64,000 nucleotides of DNA from Sphingopyxis jiangsuensis. Lineage in GTDB: Bacteria; Pseudomonadota; Alphaproteobacteria; Sphingomonadales; Sphingomonadaceae. Location of the stretch: positions 186,001 to 250,000 of the forward strand of contig NZ_JAERPO010000002.1 in assembly GCF_016734905.1 (NCBI RefSeq), in the 5' to 3' direction. The position numbers were made by a program, and so were the translations under genes. The notes below the pieces were generated by a model. The model was given only the letters and a program-made list of their open reading frames with translations, had not been told where the DNA came from and searched no databases. The first letter of the stretch is position 1; each line of letters opens with the position of its first letter. Below are positions 45,844 through 53,935 of the stretch, in pieces.

Positions 45844-46398
45844 CTAGTCCGTTGCGCCGCCGCCTGCGGACAGTTCGTCGACGGTCGCCATGATCGTCGC
45901 GAACGCTTCGCTCGGCACCGTGTCCCCCTCGCTACGCGGCGCCAGATCGTTGCCGTCGAGGATCGCCTGCAGCGCCGTGCGCGCGCGCGACACGCGGCTC
46001 TTCATCGTACCGACCGCGCAGCCGCAAATCGCCGCGCCCTCTTCATAGGATAGTTGGCCGGCGCCGATCAGTACCAGCGCCTCGCGCTGATCGACCGGCA
46101 ACATCAACAGCGCGCGCTGGACATCGGCAAGATGCAGGCTGTCGTTCTGATCGTCCGGTGCGACCAGCAATCGCTCGGCGGCAAGTTCGTCATACTCGGC
46201 GGTGAATTTCTTGCGCCGCATCTGCGACAGAAAGCAATTGCGCAGGATAACAAAGGCCCAGCTCTTCATCGTCGAAGGCCCCGGGATATAGCTTGCGCGC
46301 GCCTTCCACGCCTTCATCATGGTTTCCTGCACCAGATCGTCGGCCATGTCGGGATTACCGCACAGACTGCGTCCAAAGGCGCGCAAATGCGGAAGCAT
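45844..46398 (-). CDS. ecfG1: General stress sigma factor EcfG, copy 1
   Basis: The 184-residue frame has region 2 (LPHLRAFGRSLCGNPDMADDLVQETMMKAW) and region 4 (LSYEEGAAICGCAVGTMKSRVSRAR) of EcfG. Compared with copy 2 it lacks the first residues: homology (DASFKNELAA, like DREFKALLAG of copy 2) continues 13 or more codons upstream of ATG 46398. In-frame upstream codons contain no ATG, GTG or TTG before a TAA; the only candidates are ATT at 46461, ATC at 46458 and ATA at 46449. It converges with phyR. Its promoter is not clear. Confidence 0.88.
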   Translation of the reverse strand: MLPHLRAFGRSLCGNPDMADDLVQETMMKAWKARASYIPGPSTMKSWAFVILRNCFLSQMRRKKFTAEYDELAAERLLVAPDDQNDSLHLADVQRALLMLPVDQREALVLIGAGQLSYEEGAAICGCAVGTMKSRVSRARTALQAILDGNDLAPRSEGDTVPSEAFATIMATVDELSAGGGATD

Positions 46399-46577
46399 CG
46401 CCGCCAGCTCGTTCTTGAAACTGGCGTCATCGAGCGGTTGAGGAACTATCTCGCTGATAATATGACCTTTGTTCGGGGGCGCCCCCGGTGGAACCCCGCA
46501 ACAGGCTTAGCGCCTCGCGGCGGCGATGCAAACCGGAACCGACAATCATGCGCAAAAGCCGGCAGGACACCGCTACG

Positions 46578-46973
46578 TCACCGGCGCCTTCCGAGCGCAA
46601 GAAAGTTGGAGAGGATGCGCTCGTCGCCGGTGTCGATCCGGCCCTTCATGCCCAGCCCGGAAATACGGTCGGGATCGCCATCGAATCGCGGCTCGTACAG
46701 CATCGACCATTGCGCAAAATCACGGCAATCGATGGCGCGCCGCCGTATCTCGACCATCCCGCTATGCCGCCGGTCGTCGCGGATCGCGGCAAGACATGCG
46801 TCGACTTTCGAGGCGGGCCCTTCGAGCAGCTGCATGAAGTTCTGGCCATTGTAGATGAGCGCGCCCGTTATATCGTCGCGGGCGTTGTTTCGCTGGGCCG
46901 TTTTCACGATATCGGCGATCTCGCCTTCGCCGATCATCGGATCGGCGACGCTCACATATATAACCGAAATCAA
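46578..46973 (-). CDS. BLUF-domain blue-light sensor
   Basis: The 131-residue protein starts at TTG 46973, preceded by GAGGGGGCGGGG; the alternative longer frame has no family similarity. The BLUF flavin site is complete: Y6 (SVIYVS), N30 (QRNNARDD), Q48 (NFMQLLEG), W89 and M91 (FAQWSMLYEP). BLUF proteins bind FAD and change hydrogen bonding in blue light. No output domain follows, only about 36 residues, so it must act on a partner. It lies between nepR-ecfG2 and ecfG1, upstream of ecfG1 on the same strand. Confidence 0.9.
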   Translation of the reverse strand: MISVIYVSVADPMIGEGEIADIVKTAQRNNARDDITGALIYNGQNFMQLLEGPASKVDACLAAIRDDRRHSGMVEIRRRAIDCRDFAQWSMLYEPRFDGDPDRISGLGMKGRIDTGDERILSNFLALGRRR

Positions 46974-47056
46974 GCGCCCCGCCCCCTCAACTGACCCGGA
47001 ACCTAGGCACAGTGTTGCACCCTGGCAACGCATTCGTCGCAAAAAACAACCTGCGA

Positions 47057-47081
47057 GGAACCCCAGCGCACTTCTCTCGTT
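47057..47081 (+). promoter_or_regulatory. EcfG-type promoter of nepR-ecfG2
   Basis: GGAAC at 47057-47061, a 16-base spacer and CGTT at 47078-47081 match the consensus of EcfG-dependent promoters in alphaproteobacteria. Transcription would start at about 47088-47090, next to the first possible nepR ATG. Confidence 0.8.
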
Positions 47082-47089
47082 CAATCGAC

Positions 47090-47347
47090 ATGGCAACCCA
47101 CGGCAACAACCGGATGAATGGCGATCGACCGCGCAAACCGATGCGCGACGAAGAGCCGCGTCAGTCCGCCGGCAGCTTCCCCGGTACCGGGAGCGATCAG
47201 TGGCATCGCGCGCTGACGGGCCGGCAATCGCCCGAACCGGTCAGCGCCAAGCTGCGCATGATCTATGGAAATATTGTCGCGGAAAAACTGCCCGATTCCA
47301 TGCTCGACCTGTTGTCGCAGATCGACCTGAAGAGTTCGAAGCGATAA
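47090..47347 (+). CDS. nepR: Anti-sigma factor NepR
   Basis: The 85-residue protein has the NepR core VSAKLRMIYGNIVAEKLPDS and MLDLLSQID near its C-terminus. The N-terminal half is disordered and basic. NepR sequesters EcfG and is itself bound by phosphorylated PhyR. The start at 47090 would give a leaderless message from the EcfG promoter; ATG 47114 (MNGDRPRKPMRD) is the alternative. The stop overlaps the ecfG2 start (TAATG). Confidence 0.9.
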   Translation: MATHGNNRMNGDRPRKPMRDEEPRQSAGSFPGTGSDQWHRALTGRQSPEPVSAKLRMIYGNIVAEKLPDSMLDLLSQIDLKSSKR

Positions 47348-47997
47348 TGCTCCCGTCCCGCGCCGCCCGGTTTCGGCACCATTCACGATCGCAGGATGAC
47401 AAGGGCCTTTCGGACAGAGAGTTCAAGGCGTTGCTCGCCGGGGTCATCCCGCACTTGCGCGCCTATGGCCGCAGCCTGTCGGGCAATCCCGACCTCGCCG
47501 ACGATCTGACCCAGGACACGATGGTCAAGGCGTGGGCGTCGCGCGACCGTTTCGAGCGCGGAACCTCGATCAAGGCATGGACGTTCGTGATCCTGCGCAA
47601 CACTTTCCTGTCGCAGATGCGGCGCAACAAGTTTCGCGGCGATTATGACGAAAATGCTGTCGAGCGCACGCTGGCCACTCCTGCTGCGCAGGAAGATTCG
47701 GGCGAGATGGCCGACCTGCAGCGCGCGTTGATGGAATTGCCGCAGGATCAGCGCGAGGCGCTGATCCTCGTCGGTGCGGGTGGCATGTCCTATGAGGAAG
47801 CGGCCAACATCTGCGACTGCGCGCTCGGCACGATGAAGAGCCGCGTGTCGCGGGCGCGAACCGCGCTCGAGGAAATTATGCGGCGCGGGCAATTTTCCCA
47901 GAAACGCGCCGAAGCCCCCCCAGCGAGCGAAGCGATCGACGCGATCATGGACAGCGTCGACGAAATCGCCACGCGCCGCGGCTCCGGAAACCGCTGA
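47347..47997 (+). CDS. ecfG2: General stress sigma factor EcfG, copy 2
   Basis: The 216-residue EcfG has region 2 (IPHLRAYGRSLSGNPDLADD, TQDTMVKAW) and region 4 (MSYEEAANICDCALGTMKSR). Its start overlaps the nepR stop, so the sigma and anti-sigma factors are translationally coupled. The upstream GGAAC-N16-CGTT promoter indicates autoregulation. It is clearly paralogous to ecfG1. Confidence 0.93.
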   Translation: MLPSRAARFRHHSRSQDDKGLSDREFKALLAGVIPHLRAYGRSLSGNPDLADDLTQDTMVKAWASRDRFERGTSIKAWTFVILRNTFLSQMRRNKFRGDYDENAVERTLATPAAQEDSGEMADLQRALMELPQDQREALILVGAGGMSYEEAANICDCALGTMKSRVSRARTALEEIMRRGQFSQKRAEAPPASEAIDAIMDSVDEIATRRGSGNR

Positions 47998-48068
47998 GAT
48001 CCACTCGACTTTGCGGCTCCGACACGGCAGTCTGGAGCATCCCCAGCAAAGCGTAAGCGAGATCGAGA

Positions 48069-49244
48069 ATGACCCGACGACCCACCCTTGCTCTTTCCAC
48101 CGCATTGATCGTGGCCGCGTGCTCGGCAGGCCCCGCGACAAGCGCCGCTTCCGGCGATTCGAGCGCGCGCGACGCGTCCGGCGCGCACCCCGCAGCACCG
48201 GTCGCCGAAGCCCCGTTCACGCTGCGTGAGGTCGCGAGCTTCGACGAACCCTGGGCGATGACCTTCCTGCCCGGAACGCGCCTCGCGCTGGTCACCGAAA
48301 AAGCCGGGAAACTGAAACTCTGGCAAGAGGGCGGCGCAACGCTCGACGTCGCGGGTGTTCCCACCGTCGCCTATGGCGGACAAGGGGGCTTCGGCGACGT
48401 CGTGCTGGCCCCCGATTTCGCGTCCAGCGGCATGGTTTACCTCAGCTGGGCGGAGGCGGGCGACGGCGGCACTTATGGCGCGGTCGTCGGACGCGCCAAG
48501 CTGGTGCAGGGCGAGGCGCCCCGGCTCGAGGGGCTGGAGATTATCTGGAAGCAGAGCCCGAAGGTCACGGGGCGCGGCCATTATTCGCACCGCCTCGCCT
48601 TCTCCCCCGATGGCCAATATCTCTTCATCGGGTCGGGCGAGCGGCAAAAGTTCGATCCGGCGCAGGATATGAACGCCAACCTCGGCAAGATCGTCCGCCT
48701 GAACCCCGACGGCAGCGTGCCCGCCGACAACCCCTTTGCTTCGCAAGGCGGTGTGGCGGCGCAAATCTGGTCGCTCGGCCACCGCAATGTCCTTGGCATC
48801 GTGTTCGACGGCGAAGGACGGCTGTGGAATCATGAGATGGGCCCGCGCGGCGGCGACGAGGTCAACCTTGTCGAACGCGGCGCCAATTACGGTTATCCGG
48901 TCGTTTCGAACGGCGATCATTATAATGGCGGCGACATTCCCGACCATCCGACCCGCCCCGAATTTGCTGCCCCCAAGCTCTGGTGGAACCCGTCGATCTC
49001 GCCCGCGGGACTCGTCTGGTACGGCGGCGATCGCTATCCGGGCTGGAAGAACAGCCTGCTGATGGGCGCGCTGTCGGGTCAGGGGCTGATCCGCCTCACA
49101 ATCGACGGTGATACGCTTCACAAGAGCGACCGTTGGGATTTGGGGACGCGCGTGCGCGAGGTCGAAGTGCGCGAGGACGGCACGATCTGGCTGCTTACCG
49201 ACGGCGACGAGGGCAAGCTGGTGCAACTCGTGCCCAAAGGTTGA
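48069..49244 (+). CDS. PQQ-dependent aldose dehydrogenase, lipoprotein
   Basis: The 391-residue protein starts with a lipobox (STALIVAACSAG, lipid-modified cysteine 18), so it is anchored in the envelope. The beta-propeller domain has DEPWAMTFLPGTRLALVTEK, RGGHYSHRLAFSPDG-like RGHYSHRLAF, SLGHRNVLGIVFD and WNHEMGPRGGDEVNLVERGANYGYP, all typical of soluble aldose sugar dehydrogenases. It would oxidise sugars in the periplasm with PQQ. Confidence 0.9.
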   Translation: MTRRPTLALSTALIVAACSAGPATSAASGDSSARDASGAHPAAPVAEAPFTLREVASFDEPWAMTFLPGTRLALVTEKAGKLKLWQEGGATLDVAGVPTVAYGGQGGFGDVVLAPDFASSGMVYLSWAEAGDGGTYGAVVGRAKLVQGEAPRLEGLEIIWKQSPKVTGRGHYSHRLAFSPDGQYLFIGSGERQKFDPAQDMNANLGKIVRLNPDGSVPADNPFASQGGVAAQIWSLGHRNVLGIVFDGEGRLWNHEMGPRGGDEVNLVERGANYGYPVVSNGDHYNGGDIPDHPTRPEFAAPKLWWNPSISPAGLVWYGGDRYPGWKNSLLMGALSGQGLIRLTIDGDTLHKSDRWDLGTRVREVEVREDGTIWLLTDGDEGKLVQLVPKG

Positions 49245-49258
49245 ATAGCGCCGAGGCA

Positions 49259-49999
49259 ATGATCCGTTCGTTTCTCTCCCGCCGCGCCGAATGGCCCGCG
49301 CGCATCCCCGATCCCGACGCACCGCCGCCGCTCAAGCTGCTGTGGCGCGAGATCGGATCGCTGATGCGCGCCATCGGTGGACGTGTGCGCCCTATGCCGG
49401 CGGAGCCGAACCCCGACAGCGAGCATCCGCCGGTGATGGTACTCCCCGGCTTTCTGTCGGGAGACTGGGCGACCAAGGCGCTGCGCGCCGACCTGCGCCG
49501 CGCGGGCTTTCGCTGCTATGCCTGGGGGCTAGGCTTTAACCGCGGCGCGACCCCCGACATCATCGAGCGTATCGATACCCGCGTGCAATGGATCATCGAC
49601 CGCACCGGTCACGTCCCGGCACTCGTCGGGTGGAGCCTCGGCGGCATTTATGCACGCGAATATGCGAAGCACCATCCGGGCAAGGTCGCGCGCGTCGTCA
49701 CGCTTGGCTCGCCCTTTTCGGGCAGCCGCCGCGCCAACCGGGCGTGGCGGCTTTATCACTTGATTGCGCGGCATCCGGTCGACAATCCGCCGATCGACTT
49801 TCACCCCGCACCGCGCCCCGAAATGCCGACCTTTGCGCTCTGGTCCAAATATGACGGCGTGGTCGCAGTGAACAGCGCGCGCGGCACGCCGCACGAAAGC
49901 GACCGGCAGGTCGAGGTTGACTGCGGCCATATGGGCTTCGCCTATGCCCCCACCTCGGTCGCCGCGATCGTCAAGGCGTTAACCGAAGACATAGAATAG
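49259..49999 (+). CDS. Alpha/beta hydrolase, lipase-like
   Basis: The 246-residue protein has an alpha/beta hydrolase core with the nucleophile serine in LVGWSLGGIYAREYAK. The aspartate is plausibly in WSKYDGVVAVN and the histidine in VDCGHMGF. PVMVLPGFLSGD forms the oxyanion strand. It resembles triacylglycerol lipase/PGAP1-like hydrolases. There is no signal peptide. It starts 15 bp after the PQQ dehydrogenase gene. Confidence 0.82.
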   Translation: MIRSFLSRRAEWPARIPDPDAPPPLKLLWREIGSLMRAIGGRVRPMPAEPNPDSEHPPVMVLPGFLSGDWATKALRADLRRAGFRCYAWGLGFNRGATPDIIERIDTRVQWIIDRTGHVPALVGWSLGGIYAREYAKHHPGKVARVVTLGSPFSGSRRANRAWRLYHLIARHPVDNPPIDFHPAPRPEMPTFALWSKYDGVVAVNSARGTPHESDRQVEVDCGHMGFAYAPTSVAAIVKALTEDIE

Positions 50000-50044
50000 G
50001 CTGTTAAACGGCGCGTTCACCCTGATGGCGAAGGACAAGGGCCG

Positions 50045-50371
50045 ATGCTGACGACGATGACCGCGCTGGCGATGACGCTGCAAGCTGCGAGCGCGCCCGC
50101 GCTGTGCAACTATGCGGTCGTCGCCGGATCGCGCCGCGACCCCAGCGTCTGGGTCTATCGCTCGCCGTCGATGGGCGCGCGCAAGACGGCAAAGATCAAG
50201 GCAGGATCGCCGGTGTTCGTCTGTGCCGGCAATGCCGAATGGTTCCAGGTCCATTATGCCGACGGGCGCCATTCGTGCCGCGGCACGACGGGCGGCCTCG
50301 ACCGACGCCTCGCATCGACCTGCGCATCGGGATGGGTCCACCGCCACCGCATCGCAGTGGTCGCACGCTAG
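50045..50371 (+). CDS. Secreted SH3-like protein
   Basis: The 108-residue protein begins MLTTMTALAMTLQAASAPAL, a signal peptide with a site near residue 17. The mature part has a WVYRSPSMGARKTAKIKAGSPVFVC pattern, as in bacterial SH3-like domains, with four cysteines that could form two disulfides. AAGGACAAGGG lies just before the ATG. Function unknown. Confidence 0.65.
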   Translation: MLTTMTALAMTLQAASAPALCNYAVVAGSRRDPSVWVYRSPSMGARKTAKIKAGSPVFVCAGNAEWFQVHYADGRHSCRGTTGGLDRRLASTCASGWVHRHRIAVVAR

Positions 50372-50375
50372 TCGG

Positions 50376-50858
50376 CTAGAGCGTCCGGTACATCACGAGC
50401 GCATCGACCCGGCCCTCGACCGGGTGTTCGAAAGCCGCGGGAAGCCGGCCGACGATTTCAAAGCCCATCGACTCCCACAGGCCCACGGCGCGGACATTGC
50501 TGCTCACGACGAAGTTGAACTGCATGGCCTGAAATCCGCGCATCTTCGCCTGTTCCAGCGAATGCAGACACATCGCGCGCGCCACCCCGCGCCCACTTGC
50601 CTGCGCGCCGGTGACATAGCCGGCGTTCGCGACATGCGCGCCGCCGCCCGCCTGATTGGCGCGCAGATAATAAGTGCCCAGGATCGCGCCATCGGCTTCG
50701 GCGACAAACACCGCCTTGTCGGGCCCGAACCAATAAGCGAGCGCCTCCGCCTCGCTCATGTCGCGGTCGAGCGTATAGGTTTCGCCCGCGCGGATCGTCG
50801 GGCCGATGATCGCCCAGATCGCGGCGGCATCGGCGGGCGTGGCGGAACGAATCTGCAT
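50376..50858 (-). CDS. GNAT-family N-acetyltransferase
   Basis: The 160-residue protein starts MQIRSATPADAAAIWAIIGP. It has the acetyl-CoA-binding motif A as SGRGVARAMCLHSLEQAKMRG and motif B FNFVVSSNVRAVGLWESMGFE. Substrate unknown. The convergent SH3-like gene ends 4 bp away. It is divergent from the Rrf2 gene, with a 52-bp gap. Confidence 0.87.
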   Translation of the reverse strand: MQIRSATPADAAAIWAIIGPTIRAGETYTLDRDMSEAEALAYWFGPDKAVFVAEADGAILGTYYLRANQAGGGAHVANAGYVTGAQASGRGVARAMCLHSLEQAKMRGFQAMQFNFVVSSNVRAVGLWESMGFEIVGRLPAAFEHPVEGRVDALVMYRTL

Positions 50859-50875
50859 ATCCCGCCATCTATGGA

Positions 50876-50903
50876 TTGACGGAATGATTTCACGCACTAT
50901 TTA
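50876..50903 (+). promoter_or_regulatory. Candidate sigma-70 promoter, leaderless, for the Rrf2 gene
   Basis: TTGACG at 50876-50881 and TATTTA at 50898-50903 are separated by 16 bases. The start codon is only seven bases after the -10 box and lacks a ribosome-binding site, so the message would begin at the ATG. Confidence 0.5.
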
Positions 50904-50910
50904 ACGTTAC

Positions 50911-51369
50911 ATGAAACGCGACAGTCGACTCTCAGGCGTGCTCCACGTCCTCCTCCATATGGCCGAGCAAGGCGCGCCGATGACGTCGGAGCAGCTGGCG
51001 AAGGCGATGCAGACGCACCCAGTCGTGATCCGCCGTATCCTTGGCGGACTGCGCGACGCGGGATTCGTGCATAGCGAAAAGGGCCATGGCGGCGGCTGGA
51101 CGATCGCGGGTGATCTCGCCGACATCACGATGCGCGACGTCTATGACGCGATCGGGCAGCCCACCCTGATGGCGATGAGCAACCGCACCGAAGCGCCCGG
51201 CTGTATGGTCGAACAGGCGGTCAACGCGGCGCTCGACGCGAGCTTTCACGATGCCGAAGCGCTGCTGCTTGCCCGTTTCACCGAGGTTACCCTCGCGCAG
51301 CTCGCTGCTGATTTTCATGAACGCATGGCCGCGCGATCCCCCAAAGCACCGGAGCAACATCATGGCTGA
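50911..51369 (+). CDS. Rrf2-family transcriptional regulator
   Basis: The 152-residue protein begins with the Rrf2 winged helix (LSGVLHVLLHMAEQGAPMTSEQLAKAMQ, VIRRILGGLRDAGFV, GHGGGWTIA). A single cysteine (PGCMVEQ, near residue 95) is in the region where Rrf2 proteins carry iron-sulfur ligands, but three ligands are not visible, so it is closer to YwnA-type redox or ligand sensors. It overlaps the methyltransferase gene by 8 bp, which is its likely co-transcribed target. Confidence 0.88.
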   Translation: MKRDSRLSGVLHVLLHMAEQGAPMTSEQLAKAMQTHPVVIRRILGGLRDAGFVHSEKGHGGGWTIAGDLADITMRDVYDAIGQPTLMAMSNRTEAPGCMVEQAVNAALDASFHDAEALLLARFTEVTLAQLAADFHERMAARSPKAPEQHHG

Positions 51370-52057
51370 AGGCGCCCAGCATTTCCTCGACAGCTTCAAA
51401 GACCCTGCCGCGGTCGCGCGCTATACCGAGGGGCCCCGGCGCTTCGTCCCCGGCCTCGACGGGCTCCACCGCATGACCGGACTCCTGCTCGCCGAGCGCG
51501 TACCCAAAGACGCGCACATCCTTGTGCTTGGTGCAGGCGGCGGCAGCGAAATGAAGGCGATGGCCGAAGCCTATCCCGGCTGGCGGTTTGTCGGCGTCGA
51601 TCCCGCAGGGCCGATGCTCGACCTTGCGGCGCGGGTCATGGGCGCGGATGCGCCGCGCGCCGAGCTGATCGAAGGCATCATCAACGATGCACCCGCCGGG
51701 CCGTTCGATGGAGCCGTGTGCCTGCTCACTCTGCACTTCCTCGATCGATCGGAGCGCATCCGCACCGGCGCCGAAATCCGCCGCCGCCTCAAACCCGGAG
51801 CGCCTTTTGTTGCAGCGCATGGCAGCTTTCCGCAAGGCATCGGCGAACGCGACCGCTGGCTCGACCGTTACGCATCCTACGCCATCGCCTCGGGCGGCGA
51901 CCCGGAACAGGTGGCCAAGGGACGGCAGGCGGTCGCCACGCATGTCGCAATGCTGAGCCCCGAAGAAGATGAAGCGGTGCTGCGCGCGGCAGGCTTCACG
52001 GGTATCGAACAATTTTATGCGGCTTTTACCTGGCGAGGCTGGGTCGCATATGCCTGA
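51362..52057 (+). CDS. Class I SAM-dependent methyltransferase
   Basis: The 231-residue protein has motif I ILVLGAGGGSEMKAMAE, motif II FVGVDPAGPMLDLA and a post-motif GAVCLLTLHFLDRSERI. It resembles small-molecule methyltransferases. Overlap with the Rrf2 gene links the two. Confidence 0.85.
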   Translation: MAEGAQHFLDSFKDPAAVARYTEGPRRFVPGLDGLHRMTGLLLAERVPKDAHILVLGAGGGSEMKAMAEAYPGWRFVGVDPAGPMLDLAARVMGADAPRAELIEGIINDAPAGPFDGAVCLLTLHFLDRSERIRTGAEIRRRLKPGAPFVAAHGSFPQGIGERDRWLDRYASYAIASGGDPEQVAKGRQAVATHVAMLSPEEDEAVLRAAGFTGIEQFYAAFTWRGWVAYA

Positions 52058-52102
52058 CGACCGACGTCGATGTTTCCGCCGCGCGACGCGTTGGGAACCG
52101 AC

Positions 52103-52495
52103 CTAACCCAGAAAAGGCGCGGCAATTTCGTCGGTGATCCGCACGGGCCGTCCGCTCGCCTTGTCGAGCATCGCCCATACCGTGCGCGCGCGGACATGCA
52201 CCTTGCCGTCCTCGCCGGTAAACTCGACGAAGCGATCGAATTTCGCCCCGTGCGGCTTGTCGGCGACCCACGTCCGGCCCGTCACCGTCTCGCCGGGGCC
52301 GAGCGGGCGGAGGTAATCGATCTCGTGCCGCACGATCACCCAGATATAGGCGTCCTTGTGCGCCTGCGGTGCCGCAGCCGCCCAATGGCCGGTCGCGACC
52401 TGCTGGATCCACTGGACCCAGACGGCATTGTTGACATGCCCCAGCTCGTCGATGGCGTCGGGGGTGGCGGTGAGGGGGAGGGTGAAATCTTTCAT
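52103..52495 (-). CDS. Hot-dog fold acyl-CoA thioesterase (4HBT)
   Basis: The 130-residue protein begins with MKDFTLPLTATPDAIDELGHVNNAVW, where D-x-x-G-H-V-N-N is the 4HBT catalytic motif. It would hydrolyse acyl-CoA. It lies between the convergent methyltransferase gene and a family A repeat. Confidence 0.88.
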   Translation of the reverse strand: MKDFTLPLTATPDAIDELGHVNNAVWVQWIQQVATGHWAAAAPQAHKDAYIWVIVRHEIDYLRPLGPGETVTGRTWVADKPHGAKFDRFVEFTGEDGKVHVRARTVWAMLDKASGRPVRITDEIAAPFLG

Positions 52496-52534
52496 GCGTC
52501 GTTCCTAGCGCACAAACCGGATGACCAGAAAAGA

Positions 52535-52630
52535 CGTCCTTGCGAGCGGAGCGAAGCAATCTCCAGCCATCGCGATCACGCTACCCCGATAGCTGTAGAT
52601 TGCCGCGTCGCTTCGCTCCTCGCAATGACG
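52535..52630. repeat. Family A palindromic repeat, copy 4
   Basis: The 96-bp copy begins CGTCCTTGCGAGCG (one change from consensus) and ends CTCCTCGCAATGACG, with inner stem CAATCTCCAGC / GCTGTAGATTG. It lies between the thioesterase and threonine dehydratase genes. Confidence 0.87.
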
Positions 52631-52638
52631 ATAGCGGG

Positions 52639-53889
52639 CTAAGCCAACTCGACCGTCGTTACCATATAGCCCGCAGCGCGCAGCGCCTCGACCAGGCTGT
52701 CGAGATGCTCGCGGTCGCGCGCTTCGCATTCGATGTCGGTGATCAGCCCCTTGGCGGGGAGCGTCGTGAAGATGCGCTGGTGATAGATTTCGATGATATT
52801 GACCTGCTTTTCGTCGAACAGCTTCATCACCTTGAACAGCGCGCCGGGCCGATCCTGCAACCGGATGCGCAGCCGCGCGATGCGGCCCGAGCGCGCAAGG
52901 TCGCGCAGCAGCACGTTCGCCAGCAATCGCGTGTCGATATTGCCGCCGGTCAGCACAAGCCCGACCTTGCGCCCCGCAAATTCTTCCGGGTGCGCCAGCA
53001 TCGCGGCGAGGCCCGCTGCGCCTGCGCCCTCGACCACCGTCTTTTCGATCTGGAGCAGCAGGCTGACCGCGCGTTCCAGATGGCGTTCGGCGACGAGCAC
53101 GATGTCGTCGTTAAGTTCGGCAACCAGCTTGCGCGTATAGCCCCCCGGCTCCTTCACCGCGATACCTTCGGCCAGCGTATCGCCCTCGCACGCCATGTCG
53201 ACGCCGTTCAATTCGGCATACATCGACGGATACAGCTCGGCCTGCACGCCCACCAGCCGCATGTCGTTCTTGATCCCGCGCGCCGCGGTGCCCATGCCCG
53301 CGAGCAGCCCGCCGCCGCCGATCGGCACGATCAGCGTATCGAGTTCGGGCACATCCTCGAGCATTTCGAGCGCGACCGTCCCCTGCCCCGCCGCGACGTG
53401 CGGATGGTCAAAGGGGTGAACGAAGGTCAGCCCGCGCTCGACCTCAAGCTGGCGCGCATGGGCATAGGCATCGTCGAAAGTCTCGCCGTGAAGCACGATC
53501 GTCGCGCCATGGCTCGCGGTCTGCGACACCTTCACCTGCGGCGTCGTCTTTGGCATCACGATCGTCACCGGGACGCCGAGCCTTTTACCGTGATAGGCAA
53601 GGCCCTGCGCATGATTGCCCGCCGATGCCGCGATTGCGCCGCGCGCCCTTGCTTCGTCGTCGAGCAGCAGCAGCGCGTTCAGCGCACCGCGCTCCTTATA
53701 CGCCGCCGTGAACTGCAGATTCTCGAACTTCAGCCAGACTTCGGCACCGACAAGTTCGGACAGCGTCTGCGACTTCAGCGTCGGGGTGCGCACGACCGCG
53801 CCATTAATTCGCGCCGCCGCCGCGCGCACATCGTCGAGGGCGATCGCCGGAAAATCGGCGGCGGCGGTCGGGGCGAGCTGATCGGTCAT
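52639..53889 (-). CDS. ilvA: Threonine ammonia-lyase with C-terminal ACT domain
   Basis: The 416-residue PLP enzyme has the cofactor lysine in AAYKERGALNALLLL, the phosphate-binding GGGGLLAG and substrate loop SAGNHAQG. A C-terminal ACT domain spans about 340-416 (RLQDRPGALFKVMKLF), as in the shorter type of threonine dehydratase. It makes 2-oxobutanoate for isoleucine. The ATG is 53889. It is divergent from the NAD-binding dehydrogenase gene. Confidence 0.93.
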   Translation of the reverse strand: MTDQLAPTAAADFPAIALDDVRAAAARINGAVVRTPTLKSQTLSELVGAEVWLKFENLQFTAAYKERGALNALLLLDDEARARGAIAASAGNHAQGLAYHGKRLGVPVTIVMPKTTPQVKVSQTASHGATIVLHGETFDDAYAHARQLEVERGLTFVHPFDHPHVAAGQGTVALEMLEDVPELDTLIVPIGGGGLLAGMGTAARGIKNDMRLVGVQAELYPSMYAELNGVDMACEGDTLAEGIAVKEPGGYTRKLVAELNDDIVLVAERHLERAVSLLLQIEKTVVEGAGAAGLAAMLAHPEEFAGRKVGLVLTGGNIDTRLLANVLLRDLARSGRIARLRIRLQDRPGALFKVMKLFDEKQVNIIEIYHQRIFTTLPAKGLITDIECEARDREHLDSLVEALRAAGYMVTTVELA

Positions 53890-53935
53890 AGCGCGGCTGG
53901 CCCTAGCCCATCTGGCGCACGAAGCAAACAATGCT

